Below are positions 21,189 through 32,178 of a stretch of 64,000 nt of DNA, one piece after another. Source of the stretch: Petunia secreta (taxonomy: Eukaryota > Streptophyta > Magnoliopsida > Solanales > Solanaceae). The position numbers and the translations under genes were made by a program. How positions within the stretch are numbered: position 1 is the stretch's first letter; the number at the start of each line of letters is the position of its first letter. The DNA lies in the NCBI GenBank assembly GCA_029990175.1, contig JARKIP010000021.1, forward strand, positions 22,697,501 through 22,761,500, given 5' to 3'. The notes below the pieces were generated by a model. It was not told the origin of the DNA. It did no database searches and saw only the letters and a list, made by a program, of their open reading frames with translations.

Positions 21189-23654
21189 TTATGTGAATAT
21201 AATCATCCCTAATTCCAACCTATTTCTTTCAAAATCATCTCTACCTAAGGCTTTTGTAAAGATGTCAGCAATTTGCTTTTCATTAGGACAAAATGCTATG
21301 GTGATCAAACCTTTTTCATAGTTATCTCTCAGGAAATGATGTCTTATATCAATGTGTTTAGTTCTTTTATGATGCACTGGATTTTTTATCATATTAATAG
21401 CACTAGTGTTGTCACAAAAGATAGGAACAGTTCCTACATCAACACCAAAATCCTGTAATTGTTGTTTGATCCATAACAACTGTGAACAACATGAGGCAGC
21501 TGCCACATATTCAGCCTCAGCAGTGGAAAGTGCCACTGAATTTTGTTTCTTGGTTCCCTAAGAGACCAAACACTCACCAAGAAAATGTGCCATACATGAG
21601 GTACTTTTTCTATCAACAAGGAAACCTGCATAGTCAGCATCAGTATATCCAACAAGATTAAAACTACCACCTTTTGGATACCAAAGTCCCAAGGGACCTG
21701 TTCCCTTCAGATACCTCTATATTCTCTTAACAGCTTTCAAATGAAATTCCTTAGGATCTGATTGAAACCTAGCACATAAACCAACACTGAACACAATATC
21801 AGGTCTACTAGCAGTTAGATAAAGTAGAGAACCAATCATACCTCTATACAATTTTTGATCAAATGATATTCCATGTTCATCAAGATCTAGTTTTGTGGTA
21901 GTGGCAATAGGTGTGTCAATTTCCTTAGCATTTTCCATATCAAATCTTTTAAGTAATTCCTTAACATACTTTTGTTGATGGATCATAGTTGCATTTGAGG
22001 TTTGCTTAATTTGTAAATCCAAAAAGAAATTGAGTTCACCCATCATGCTCATCTCAAACTTACTCCCCATCAAGTTTGCAAATTCCTTACTTAAATTTTC
22101 ACAAGTAGCACCAAAGATTATATCATCTACATAAATTTGAACAATTAAGAGATGCTTACCTTTTTCTTTCAAAAACAATGTGCTATCAATTTTACCTCTC
22201 CTGTATCTATGCTGGAGTAGAAATTTTGATAGTCTTTCATACCATGCTCTTAGTACCTGCTTGAGCCCATACAAGGCCTTGTCCAACTTGTACACATGTT
22301 CAGGGAACTGTTCACTTTCAAAGCCTGGAGGTTGCTTAACATACACTTCTTCTTTCAGGTAACCATTCAGAAATGCACTCTTCATATCTATTTGATGTAG
22401 AGTAAATTCATGTATGTAGCAAAGGCTATGAGAAGTCTTATCCAATCTTGCAACTGGAGCAAAAGTCTCATCATAGTTTATGCCCTCCTCTTGACTATAT
22501 CCCTGAACAACTAGCCTGGCCTTATTTCTTGTTACCATGCCATCCTCATCAAGTTTGTTTCTGAAAATCCATTTTGTTCGTATTATGGACCTGTTCCTTG
22601 GCTTGGGTTCCAGATGCCAAACTTGACTTCTTTGAAATTGATTCAAGTCCTCCTGCATAGCATTGATACAATCTGCATCCTTCAGTGCTTCTTTCGCATT
22701 TTTAGGTTCAACAAGAGATAGAAAAGCACTAAAGGCACACAGATTCTGATTTTTGACTGCCGATCTAGTTTGTATCCCAGCAGTCTTATATAAGATTATT
22801 TGATCCACAGGATGTGACCCTTGATAATTGTAAAGCTTGAGTGTTAATCCAATGTCAGAAGTCCCTTGCTGAGGAACAGTTCCTAAAGGAGTAGCACTTC
22901 CAATATGTGAGGTGGAACCAACATTTGTTCCCCCTATTTCTGTGTCATTCTTCTCAGTTCTGTCCTGAGGAACAGTTCCTTGCAGTTCACTTCTCACATC
23001 AAGAGTCTGAATTTGTGGATCAACTTCATTGAGTTTCAGCATTCCAATCTCTTCATCCTCCTGTACCTGTTTCTTTGGTTTGAAGGAGGATTTTACCTGC
23101 TTCCCCCTGGCACATGCTGCACATACTTTTTCATCCTTAAACTTGATATTAGGAAGACCTATCACCAAATCCTTGGACACAAGTTTGTTCAATTGTGAAA
23201 GACTAGCATGTCCTAGTCTTTTGTGCCATAAGAGGGGATCATTTTGCATCACACTTAAGCAACTCAAGCTTCCATCAGTTAGTGTCAGCAAGTCTACTTT
23301 GTAGATATTTCCATGCCTATTTCCCTGCAAAATAATCTCTCCAGAAGTTTTGTTAGTCACAGTGCATCCAGTAGATGAGAAGTTAACATTATTACCTTTG
23401 TCACACAATTGAGATATACTCAATAAGCAATGTTTCAGCCCATCTACTAGAAACACATTGTCTATACTATGTGAATCAGACCTACCTACCTTTCCAATGC
23501 CAATGATTTCCCCTTTCTTACCATTACCGAAGGAAACACTTCCTCCTTGAAAGGCTGAGAGTGAAAGGAACAGTTTCTTATGTCCTGTCATGTGCCTTGA
23601 GCAACCACTGTCCACGTACCATTTGTGGTTCCTCTCCTTCACTCTAGCCTGCAA
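21189..23654 (-). pseudogene. Copia pol with the integrase core deleted
   Basis: The minus-strand order is: a protease (WYVDSGCSRHMTG, about residue 12), the pre-integrase zinc region (WHKRLGHASLSQLNKL, then CAACARGKQ), then immediately an acidic linker, then RT (WIFRNKLDEDG, QIDMKSAFLNGYL, the catalytic YVDDIIFGA and SRPDIVF). After a TAG at 21717 comes RNase H (ALSTAEAEYVAAAS, then FTKALGRD). The D-D-E catalytic core of integrase is missing between about 23060 and 23080, although the frame stays open across the junction. Other stops (21717, and a Trp-to-TAG change near 21560) also disable it. Gag, pol and RNase H otherwise share one frame. Confidence 0.85.
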
Positions 23655-23894
23655 AAGAAAACTAGGGGTTAATTTTAATAACTCAAACTAGTTTGGGTTC
23701 CTTTCCTTTAGAAAAAGGATGAATCAGATCTCTCCTTGCCCAGAATGGTAATGTTTCTTTGTGTGACCAGTGTTCCCACAATGAGTGCATAGCCAGTTTT
23801 CAGGAAGTGATAAGTACTTATTTTTTGGATCCCATTTGGATAAAAACTGTGCTTTCATGAATCCAATACCCTTCCTGTTACTACTATGATTTTC

Positions 23895-25379
23895 CTATAA
23901 CCATTCTAGTGCTTCAGAAGACTTATTCCATTTTACAGTTTTTCCTAGCTCCATTTTTGTTTTAACCAAGTCTTCTTCCAAAGATCTTATCTTCTCATCC
24001 TTTTTGCACAATTCATCAACTGTGACTTTCAGTTTCTCTTCAGCAATGATCTGATGAGAATTAGCAATACCTTTACGCTTTTCAACTGTTTTAACATTTT
24101 CTAATTCCTGAACAGTTGATTCAAGTGTGAGGACCTGTTCCTCAAGCATGTTAATCTTTCTTTTCAGAAAGTCATTTTTAATTACTGCCTCTTTGCATTC
24201 TGCTTCTAAACTATCAATTTCATGCTGCAGTTGATGATTGCCATCCCTTAGAGATTTAAATTCATCTAGCACAGTATGAAATACTTTAACCAATTTTTCT
24301 CTAGACATGCTTTTCACATCTTGTCTAAGTTTAGAAACAAATACCTCAGCATCTTCTTCATTTTCTGAGTCTCCAAGAGCCATTAGAGCAAGATCCTCAT
24401 CTAGATCCTCATCAGTTACTTCATCTTCACTGTCTTGCCATCCTGCAACCATTGCTTTGGGATTTCCACTTTTCTTATGGACCTGTTCCCTAGCCTTTTT
24501 CCTTTCCTCAATAAATCTCTTCCTCCATTCTCCTTTCATGATTGGACATTTGTTGATGTAGTGCTCCGTGCTTCCACATTTGTGGCATTCTCCAGCCTGT
24601 TTCATGTTAGAAGACCTACCCTGTCCACTAATCCCCTTTTTCTTAATCAAATATTTCTGAACACTTTTAGCGATAAGGAGTTCCTTATCATCAATAATCT
24701 TATCAGCAGCAGTCAAGGCTAGGTTAGGTTCAGTTTTAACCGGTACTCCTATGTTTTTAACCTTTTTCCTTAGTTCATAAGTCTTTAAATTACCTATAAG
24801 CTCATCTAAGGATAAAGTGGTTAGATCCTTGCTTTCTATGATAGCACAAGCTTTGATCTCCCAAGAGTCTGGAAGAACCCTAGTTAGGATCTTTTCTACT
24901 CTATCTTCCACAGTTAAAACCCTTCCCAAAGAAATAAGTTCAGATGCAATGGCATTAAATCTAGTATACATTTCAGAGATTGACTCTTCTTCTTTCATTT
25001 TAAAGCTTTCATATTCAGCAAAAAGATATGTACCTCTAGACCTTTTTACCTGACTTGTTCCTTCATGTGCAACTTGTAGAGCATCCCAAATCTCCTTTGC
25101 AGTGGTATACCCTCTGATCCTAGTGCACTCGTCAGGACTAAGTCCACCAACAAGCCACTTCCTAGCTTTTGCATTCTTTTCCCATTTCCTTATGTCTTCA
25201 GCATTGCATTCTTTCCTGGTTTTGGGAACATCATTTCCCTCGGCATCCTTCTTCATTGGGATCATGGGACCTTCAGTCACTATGTCCCATAATTCATAGT
25301 CTTCAGCTTGAAGATTATCACGCATCCTTTCCTTCCACCATGAATAGTATTTCTCATTGAACAAACGAGCTCTAACCAT
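23895..25379 (-). CDS. Copia gag polyprotein (SIRE type), 494 aa
   Basis: An open frame on the minus strand starts 70 bp inside the primer site. It carries the copia gag core (WWKERMRDNLQAEDYELWDI, then IWDALQVAHEGTSQVKRSR) and the CCHC knuckle CHKCGSTEHYINKC at about residues 265-278. An acidic Glu/Asp region and a long heptad-like coiled coil (about residues 370-480) follow. A TAG at 23895 ends it. Pol continues in the same frame after a second knuckle-like sequence (CTHCGNTGHTKKH), so this TAG may be a later mutation or a readthrough point. It would form the virus-like particle shell in a working element. Confidence 0.85.
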   Translation of the reverse strand: MVRARLFNEKYYSWWKERMRDNLQAEDYELWDIVTEGPMIPMKKDAEGNDVPKTRKECNAEDIRKWEKNAKARKWLVGGLSPDECTRIRGYTTAKEIWDALQVAHEGTSQVKRSRGTYLFAEYESFKMKEEESISEMYTRFNAIASELISLGRVLTVEDRVEKILTRVLPDSWEIKACAIIESKDLTTLSLDELIGNLKTYELRKKVKNIGVPVKTEPNLALTAADKIIDDKELLIAKSVQKYLIKKKGISGQGRSSNMKQAGECHKCGSTEHYINKCPIMKGEWRKRFIEERKKAREQVHKKSGNPKAMVAGWQDSEDEVTDEDLDEDLALMALGDSENEEDAEVFVSKLRQDVKSMSREKLVKVFHTVLDEFKSLRDGNHQLQHEIDSLEAECKEAVIKNDFLKRKINMLEEQVLTLESTVQELENVKTVEKRKGIANSHQIIAEEKLKVTVDELCKKDEKIRSLEEDLVKTKMELGKTVKWNKSSEALEWL

Positions 25380-25449
25380 TGACTGACCCTACTGTTCTCT
25401 CGTGATGTACTCATCTAATCCTAGGTGTTAGCCTTTTCAAGGATAACCT

Positions 25450-25461
25450 GCTCAGATACCA
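25450..25461 (-). promoter_or_regulatory. Primer binding site of the SIRE-type element
   Basis: The minus strand reads TGGTATCTGAGC, one base off the usual tRNA-iMet complement, two bases inside the 5' LTR. Confidence 0.8.
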
Positions 25462-25463
25462 AT

Positions 25464-26273
25464 TAATAATTTCCAATATACACCACTTTACTAATTTGAG
25501 GACCAGTTCCCTAAGATGTGTTCCTTTACTATGTTATGTGCGGAATCCAAACTATAAGTAAATGAACACCAAATATTAGCGTGGAAAAACCACTTGAACT
25601 CGGGATCAAAAAACCACGACCTACTTCTCAAGTAGGATTTCAACTTCACTATGTAAAAAGACTCACTTGGTTACAAGACTACCTTCTTACTAACCTAGGA
25701 CTAACTCTAATCCTTTAGTGACCTTTCTCACAATCAGTGAAGCTGTGTCAAGTCCATGACTTGAACAAAAAAGATACAACTCGATTATGCTTACTACAGT
25801 TGAACTAAGACTGAACTTTTACAAGACTCAATCTAAGGAACAGGTTCTAACTTAGTTCCACTGTAGCTAACTGATTACACAAATAAGACAATGACTCGTT
25901 TAAGCTTTGCTCGATTCTCTCTGTATTTGTGCATGCTTCAATGGCTGATATGCTCCACGTTTTATAGCTTCAACAGCCAAGAAGTCTTGTGCAATTAGAA
26001 CTCCAAAGCTCCCATGAGTTTGAGTCCTAATTGGATTCTTCTCTTTAGCATCCGGATCTTTTAGCTCTTATCCAATATTTATGCAATCTTTTCATATCAC
26101 GTTTAGACCTGCATAATTATCAAGATAAACATTAGTCTTAGGATAATTAATAATATCTCAGCTTAAATGATTTTGCATGAATTATCTATTTAGCTGCAGT
26201 GATTCAAAGGAACAGGTCCTTTGAATCCATTCCTTAATCATCAGTCAAAACTCCAAGCTTATCCAAGCTAACA
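25464..26273 (-). repeat. 5' LTR of the SIRE-type element
   Basis: 810 bp, the partner of 17644-18453 with about 24 substitutions. The + strand left end is TA instead of TG, a mutated terminus. CTATA follows at 26274. Confidence 0.92.
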
Positions 26274-26326
26274 CTATATCTCTATGTTATCATAATCGAG
26301 CTAATTACATCCTCCAGCTCTCCTGG

Positions 26327-26412
26327 AGAGGGTTAGGGCATCCGGACAAGCTTATCAACAACAACACACCATCGTTAGTCCACTAATAGGGTACGAGGAG
26401 GGTGAGACTTAC
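26327..26412 (-). mobile_element. SINE 3' fragment (Au-like)
   Basis: On the minus strand the order is gcgtaagtctcaccctcctc, then a ggtaccc-like box, then gtgttgttgttg. This matches the 3' body and TTG tail of the Au-type SINE widespread in plants. The copy is diverged and 5'-truncated. Confidence 0.45.
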
Positions 26413-27499
26413 GCAGCACTTAAAGAAAACATTCTAGAAAAACATGTTTTAAAAATCAAGGTGAAGAAAGCGAGGAAATCATGTCCCATAAACCATCTAA
26501 ATTTACACATTAGAAAAAACTTTTGTTTAACTACTTTATTAGGAGTCTCTCCTTAATATTTTTCATTAATCTTAAACAAATGTGACATGGTTCTCTTTGA
26601 AATAAGGTGATATAAAAGAATCTGAGTTAGGTTTTTCTGTATCTTGTGAAGATCATATGCAGATCATACAACAATGCAAATCCAAGACTCATTCCACAAC
26701 AAATATTTATGTACGTTTTCTTTATTTCCACTCAACCCCAAAACTTTGTGTTAATTATAAATTTGCCCGTTCCATAATTTCTACTGTTCTGTTCTTAGTT
26801 ATAACTACCCACAACAACTCTATTGTTTTCTTCAACTGCTTCTTGAGGTAAGTCATCAGTTCTTCCCTCCAACACCCCCCTCCCCCCCCCCCCCCCCCCA
26901 CAAAAAAAAATCATATTTTAATAATTATACAGAAATATCTGGCTTGTGCTGCCAAGTTTCTGCAGACGCTAACTTCTTTTTATCATTATTTCCATTGCTT
27001 GTTAACAATGTTTTTTCTTGGAGCTCATCAAATAGTGTGACAAAACCAATATTTTTTTAGCATTGTTAGGTTTTTTCCTCAGTTTTAAGCAGAGTAAAAT
27101 ATTCTAGTGACAATTCACTTCAATTCTTGATCATTTTCTTTTCCTTTCTTCTTTGCAGGTTCTTATAATATGCTCCATTTTCTATCTAGTTGAACATATC
27201 CAGGTTCATTACACCTTTTGCTGCTCTCTTTTCTCACTTCTTAATTAAGAAATGGCATTACAGGCATTTTTAATTTATTCATGATCAACCCTTTGATGTC
27301 TTTTTTCTCTATAGCTTCCAAGAATTTGTCCTACTAAATTCTTGAAATTGTTCTTATGGTACTTAAGTTATGTGTTATTTTATAGAATATCTGTGAACTT
27401 ACCTACTTAGAAACTCAACTCTTCGAGGAATCCTAAATACTGTTCAAGAAGATAAAAGTTACGTTGTGTATATTCCTCCTCATATATAAAGAAGGAAAC
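26413..27499 (+). other. Probable promoter and 5' UTR region of the MCTP gene
   Basis: No coding signal was seen. A nearly pure C run is at about 26872-26899. A possible 5' UTR intron runs from a donor at about 26848 (gag|gtaagt) to an acceptor at about 27159 (ttctttgcag). Plant MCTP genes often have such leader introns. The assignment rests on splice-site look only. Confidence 0.35.
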
Positions 27500-29806
27500 A
27501 TGCAGAAGGGTGCAATGCCGGAAGAGTTTGCTCTAAAGCAAACAGCCCCAAAAATTGTTGGATCAGGGGTGATGATTGGAGGAGATAAGGTAACTGTTGC
27601 TTATGACCTCGTCGAGCAGATGGAATATCTTTATGTTCGCGTTGTCAAGGCGAAAGAGTTAACAAAAGATGTCACAGGGAGCTGTGATCCTTATGTTGAA
27701 ATAAAGGTTGGGAACTACAAGGGTGTTACTAAGCATTTCGAGAAGAAAACCAACCCCGAATGGAATTATGTGTTTGCCTTCTCTCACGATAGGCTTCAGG
27801 CTTCTTACATCGAAGTCTTGGTGAAAGATAAGGATGTTGTGTTGGATGAAATGATTGGACGAGTCGTCTTTGATCTCATTGATGTACCGAGAAGAGTTCC
27901 ACCGGATAGTCCATTAGCCCCACAATGGTATAGATTGGAGGATAAAAGAGGTGAAAAGTTAAAAAAGGGGGAGATCATGCTTGCTGTTTGGAAAGGAACT
28001 CAAGCGGACGAGGCATTTTCTGATGCATGGCATTCAGATGCAGCAGCCGTGGGAAGTGAGGGGATTTCAAGAATAAGAGGGAAGGTATATTTATCCCCTA
28101 GACTTTGGTATGTTAGAGTTAATGTTATTGAATGTCAAGATTTGCTTCCAAGTGAAAAAAATCGCCAACCGGAATGTTGTGTGAAGGTTCTGTTGGGAAA
28201 TCAGGCTTTGAAAACTAAAATTTCTCCAATAAAAAGTGTTAACCCAATGTGGAATGAGGATTTGGTTTTTGTAGTAGCTGAACCATTTGAAGAGCCTTTG
28301 GTTATAACAGTGGAGGATAAAGTTGGATCAAACAATGAGTTCTTGGGAAAGTGTGTGCTCCCTTTAAGCACTGTTCCTAGAAGGCTTGATAACAAACCTG
28401 TCCCTTCTAAATGGCACAATCTTGAGAAATATACAGTTGTTGAAGGGGAAAAGAAGGAGACAAAATTTGCTAGTAAAATTCATTTGAGACTCAGTTTGGA
28501 TGGTGGATATCACGTGTTGGATGAATCAATTCATTACAGCAGTGATTTCAAGCCAACTTCAAAGCTTTTGTGGAAATCCAGCATTGGACTACTTGAATTG
28601 GGGATCATCAGTGCAACAGGATTGTCACCTATGAAGTCCAAGGATGGTCGAGGAACGACAGATGCTTACTGTGTAGCCAAGTACGGGCCAAAATGGGTTC
28701 GTACAAGAACAATCATCGATAGTTTGTCACCAAAATGGAATGAGCAGTACACTTGGGAAGTACACGATCCTTGTACTGTGATTACAGTAGGGGTGTTTGA
28801 TAACGGTTATCTTCAAGGCGGGAAATGTTCGAGCATTGGAAAAGTGAGGATTAGGCTCTCTACCCTTGAGACCGAAAAGGTTTACACACATTCCTATCCT
28901 CTCATTGTCTTGCAGCCGTCAGGTGTTAAAAAGATGGGAGAAGTCCAATTAGCTGTGAGGTTTTCATGTACGTCTTATGTCAATATGCTGTCTAAATATG
29001 CTCAACCATTGTTTCCAAAGATGCATTATGCTCATCCCTTGTCTATCAGTCAGCAGGATTTTCTAAGGTTCCAAACTACTCAAATTTTATCAACGAGGTT
29101 AGGCCGAGCAGAGCCACCATTGAAGAAGGAAGTTGTGGAGTATATGTTAGATCTTGGTTCACACATATGGAGTGTGAGGAGGGCTAAAGCTAATTTTTTC
29201 AGATTAATGTATGTTGTGAGTCCACTAATGGCTATTGGAAAATGGTTTGATCAAATATGTCATTGGAAGAATCCACTCACTACCATTCTAATTCACATAC
29301 TCTTTGTAATATTAGTCCTCTATCCTGAACTGATACTTCCCACATTCTTTCTTTACCTTTTCTTCATTGGTATTTGGCACTACAGATTAAAGCCAAGACA
29401 TCCTCCTCACATGGATATCCATCTTTCACATGCTCATGCTGTTGTTCCAGATGATTTGGATGAAGAATTCGACACCTTCCCAACCTCCAGGGGCTCGGAT
29501 AAGGTGAGAATGAGATATGATCGTTTGAGAAGCGTTGGAGGCAGGGTGCAGACCGTGATTGGGGACTTGGCGACTCAAGGAGAAAGGTTCCATTCCTTGC
29601 TGAGCTGGAGAGATCCAAGGGCATCGGCTTTGTTTGTCACATTCTGTTTATTTGCTGCAGTAGCCATGTATGTCACACCATTCCAAGTCATCGCGCTTCT
29701 TATTGGATTCTATCTGTTAAGGCATCCGAGGTTTCGCCACAAGATTCCTTCATTGTCCACTAATTTCTTCAAGAGGCTGCCTGCTAGAGCAGACTGCATG
29801 TTATAG
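27500..29806 (+). CDS. MCTP/FTIP-type multiple C2 domain and transmembrane protein
   Basis: A 768-residue intact ORF without introns. The start at 27500 (MQKGAMPEEF) is preferred over an in-frame ATG at 27464 because related plant proteins begin MQ-x-G and the 12 extra residues look like leader. Three C2 domains lie at about residues 42-150, 200-310 and 362-475. The first (DVTGSCDPYVE, KDKD) and third (KDGRGTTDAY, VFDNG) keep acidic loop residues for calcium. The second lacks most of them (NRQPECCVKV). The C-terminal phosphoribosyltransferase-C-type region holds hydrophobic membrane segments at about 591-630 and 706-740. Family members sit in the ER at plasmodesmata, tether it to the plasma membrane and help move proteins such as florigen between cells. 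Which paralogue this is cannot be told here, so the florigen role is only a family possibility. Confidence 0.93.
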   Translation: MQKGAMPEEFALKQTAPKIVGSGVMIGGDKVTVAYDLVEQMEYLYVRVVKAKELTKDVTGSCDPYVEIKVGNYKGVTKHFEKKTNPEWNYVFAFSHDRLQASYIEVLVKDKDVVLDEMIGRVVFDLIDVPRRVPPDSPLAPQWYRLEDKRGEKLKKGEIMLAVWKGTQADEAFSDAWHSDAAAVGSEGISRIRGKVYLSPRLWYVRVNVIECQDLLPSEKNRQPECCVKVLLGNQALKTKISPIKSVNPMWNEDLVFVVAEPFEEPLVITVEDKVGSNNEFLGKCVLPLSTVPRRLDNKPVPSKWHNLEKYTVVEGEKKETKFASKIHLRLSLDGGYHVLDESIHYSSDFKPTSKLLWKSSIGLLELGIISATGLSPMKSKDGRGTTDAYCVAKYGPKWVRTRTIIDSLSPKWNEQYTWEVHDPCTVITVGVFDNGYLQGGKCSSIGKVRIRLSTLETEKVYTHSYPLIVLQPSGVKKMGEVQLAVRFSCTSYVNMLSKYAQPLFPKMHYAHPLSISQQDFLRFQTTQILSTRLGRAEPPLKKEVVEYMLDLGSHIWSVRRAKANFFRLMYVVSPLMAIGKWFDQICHWKNPLTTILIHILFVILVLYPELILPTFFLYLFFIGIWHYRLKPRHPPHMDIHLSHAHAVVPDDLDEEFDTFPTSRGSDKVRMRYDRLRSVGGRVQTVIGDLATQGERFHSLLSWRDPRASALFVTFCLFAAVAMYVTPFQVIALLIGFYLLRHPRFRHKIPSLSTNFFKRLPARADCML

Positions 29807-29989
29807 CTAAGAAAATATGCTTATTCTCACTGACTTTGAGAAGGTAGAAAATGCAGCAAATGAATTTCTTCACAAACCTTGTCCTGTTATTATCTATTAT
29901 CTCTAGGTTACTAAATTTATTTTTTGTAATTAGACTTCTTTAAAGCTACTGCTGTGTAATGTATTTGTTAATCTGAATTAACTTTATTA

Positions 29990-30035
29990 CTGCGTAAGCG
30001 GGATGCTTTGTGCATGGGGCTGCCTTTTATTTTTT
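29990..30035 (+). mobile_element. SINE tail fragment after the MCTP gene
   Basis: The string gcgggatgctttgtgcatgg followed by ggctgcc and a T-rich tail matches the 3' end of the SINE at 8097-8201. It may lie in the 3' UTR of the MCTP transcript. Confidence 0.45.
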
Positions 30036-32178
30036 TCGAAAATGAATAGACAGCTGTCTATAACTTTAAACTTCTAACGGTTTCAAAGAAGCAGCTAACT
30101 GGAACTGTTATGCAGATGCAGCTTTCAATTACTCAATGGGATACTTAAGAAATATCTCATATGATGTTAATGACTGATTTTGATATGAGATTGATTGCCA
30201 CAATTCTAATTGGTTAGTGTCTTTGGAACCTGCATAGCCAGTATCGCATACCCGGTCACCTGATGCTATATATGAGGTCTCACTTTAGTTTCCGTTTTGA
30301 TTCATGCCGATACGTACTATGGACAATTTATGGTAGCAGCTATAAAATATTAAGTTCTGGAATGTAATTTCCAATTAGGAACCAGAAAGGAGAAGGAAAT
30401 ACAAAATTGTTTATAGCCAGCCTTCAAATGCTTGATAGCACATGTTATCTTGTGAAAGCTGAGAAAAAGAATATTGTACCTGTTCACTGCTGTTGTTCTT
30501 TTCATCATAATGGATAATTTTTTGCTGTACTTTTAAGGACCTAGACATTATTGTTGAACCTCTAATCTGCCCGAAGGAACTAAAACTTGATATTTCGTAT
30601 TCAACAAAATTTGTAACCTATAGGAGTATATAGTATCTTGATGTAATTTCAATATACATGAATATTCTGAACAGATCAACATTCGAATTCACACCAAAAA
30701 TTACAATGCTCAGTCGCATTCCGAACTTTTCTTCTCTTTTTGAGATGCATAGAGGAATTAATATTATAAATTATATCTAAGTTGCGCTTTATGATTAGAA
30801 TGCTAATTAATACAGAAGTTTTATCAGATGGCCCTTTTGGCATGGTGTTGTTTGTATGTTATTTCCTTTCCTTTTTTGAAAATTTTAAAAATAAGCCAAT
30901 TTTTAGAGTGTTCATACAAATTTTATTAGATCCCCTGAAATTTCATTTATTCACAACTTTCAAATGATTTGTCAAAACTTGCTTGTAAAATTTTAATGGT
31001 GGCCTCAAGTTTTGACGTTCGTCGAAACTGGAAAATCTGGGCTATTATATCAAAAGTACGTCTCAGTGAGCCCAATAATCTAAAGTGGAGTTCCGTAAAT
31101 GATACAAAGATAAAAAGGAATAATAGCCATTTCCTTGAGAAGACAATTTAAACTAGGGGGAAAAAGAGGGTGTAAAGAAGAGGTTCGTGAGATCAAACTT
31201 CCATCGAGTTTCGATGACAGAGTGCTTTAAGAGATACCGTAAAATTGGCGCCACCATTTTTAAAGCGGTAACTGAGTTATATCCAACATATGTTAGATGA
31301 ACAGTCACAGTTTTAAAATGTGGAAGGTATTTAAAGAAGAGTCACTCTAGACTAGGTATAAAATGCTAGATTTACAGTTAAAAATGTTGAATTTCAAAAA
31401 AAAATCCTTAGTTTGAACTAAACTTATTTTTTAATATTATGGAGTTCAAAGTCCACCATCCTGAAACTTTGTAGCTAAAAATAATAGTTTTTATGACAAA
31501 AAATTGAACTAAAACATTCAAAAGTGTAAAGGGAATCGCCTGGCTTACAGTAGATACTGATAGAGTACTTTTGAAATTTATGGCCATAGCATGTTGAGCA
31601 CACTAAATAGTGGTCATTGGTCAAAATCACCCAGAGATATCTCCTAAGATTGGGAAAAGGCATAAAGACATCTGTACTTTGGCCAAATTGTCAGTTACAC
31701 ACCTCCTTTGCTGGAGTCCGCCAGTGATGTACTAATCATTGGCATTTTTCTATTTGCTATATGGTGAGGTTGTTGTTTGTTCTATATCTTCTGTGAATTT
31801 TTGGCGGCAATGGTGATGGTGGAGGATAGAGAAGAAAAGAAAAGTTTTCCTACCAGAGAATGGTGGTTGTGGAAGAGAGAGGTGGTGGTTTTGGATTATA
31901 ATAGTCGTAGATTTGAGATCTGGTCTCGACAATGAAGCTGGTGGCGATCAGCGGTGATGGTGGCGAGTGTCGCTATTGCTACTGGTTCTTCAAAATATTT
32001 CTTTTTGGCTTTTCACTTTCTACTCACTCTCTAAAGAGAGTGAAATATACATTCTCTGCTCGCCATTAATATGGTCCGGGCCGACACAGCTCACATGAGT
32101 TTTACAAATTACTGGGTCATTAAATTATTATCCAGCCAAGCCTATGGGGTTGCGGGCCGGGCCAGGCCTTCCCACGAT
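30036..32178. other. Intergenic, no gene recognised
   Basis: AT-rich DNA with only short random frames. Near 31790-31990 is a G-rich stretch with repeated 'ggtggt' strings. At 32080-32170 a GC-rich patch (ccgggccgacac, then gcgggccgggccaggcc) precedes the left target duplication of the Mutator-like element. No function is seen. Confidence 0.4.

Larger units (their letters stand above)
17644..26273 (-). mobile_element. Ty1/copia element of SIRE/Maximus type, full length
   Basis: The element is 8630 bp with 810-bp LTRs, a perfect 5-bp target duplication CTATA (17639-17643 and 26274-26278), a primer site TGGTATCTGAGC next to the 5' LTR and the polypurine tract AAAAAGGGGGAAAA next to the 3' LTR. 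On the minus strand it has gag, a protease/integrase/RT/RNase H polyprotein in copia order, and a third ORF between pol and the 3' LTR, as in SIRE-type elements. The integrase catalytic core is absent. LTRs differ at about 24 of 810 sites by eye, so the copy is not recent. In-frame TAGs interrupt gag-pol. Confidence 0.92.

Noticed and set aside
27464..27499. Upstream in-frame ATG as the MCTP start
   Set aside because: It adds 12 residues with no counterpart in the family, whose members start MQ-x-G. The ATG at 27500 fits better.
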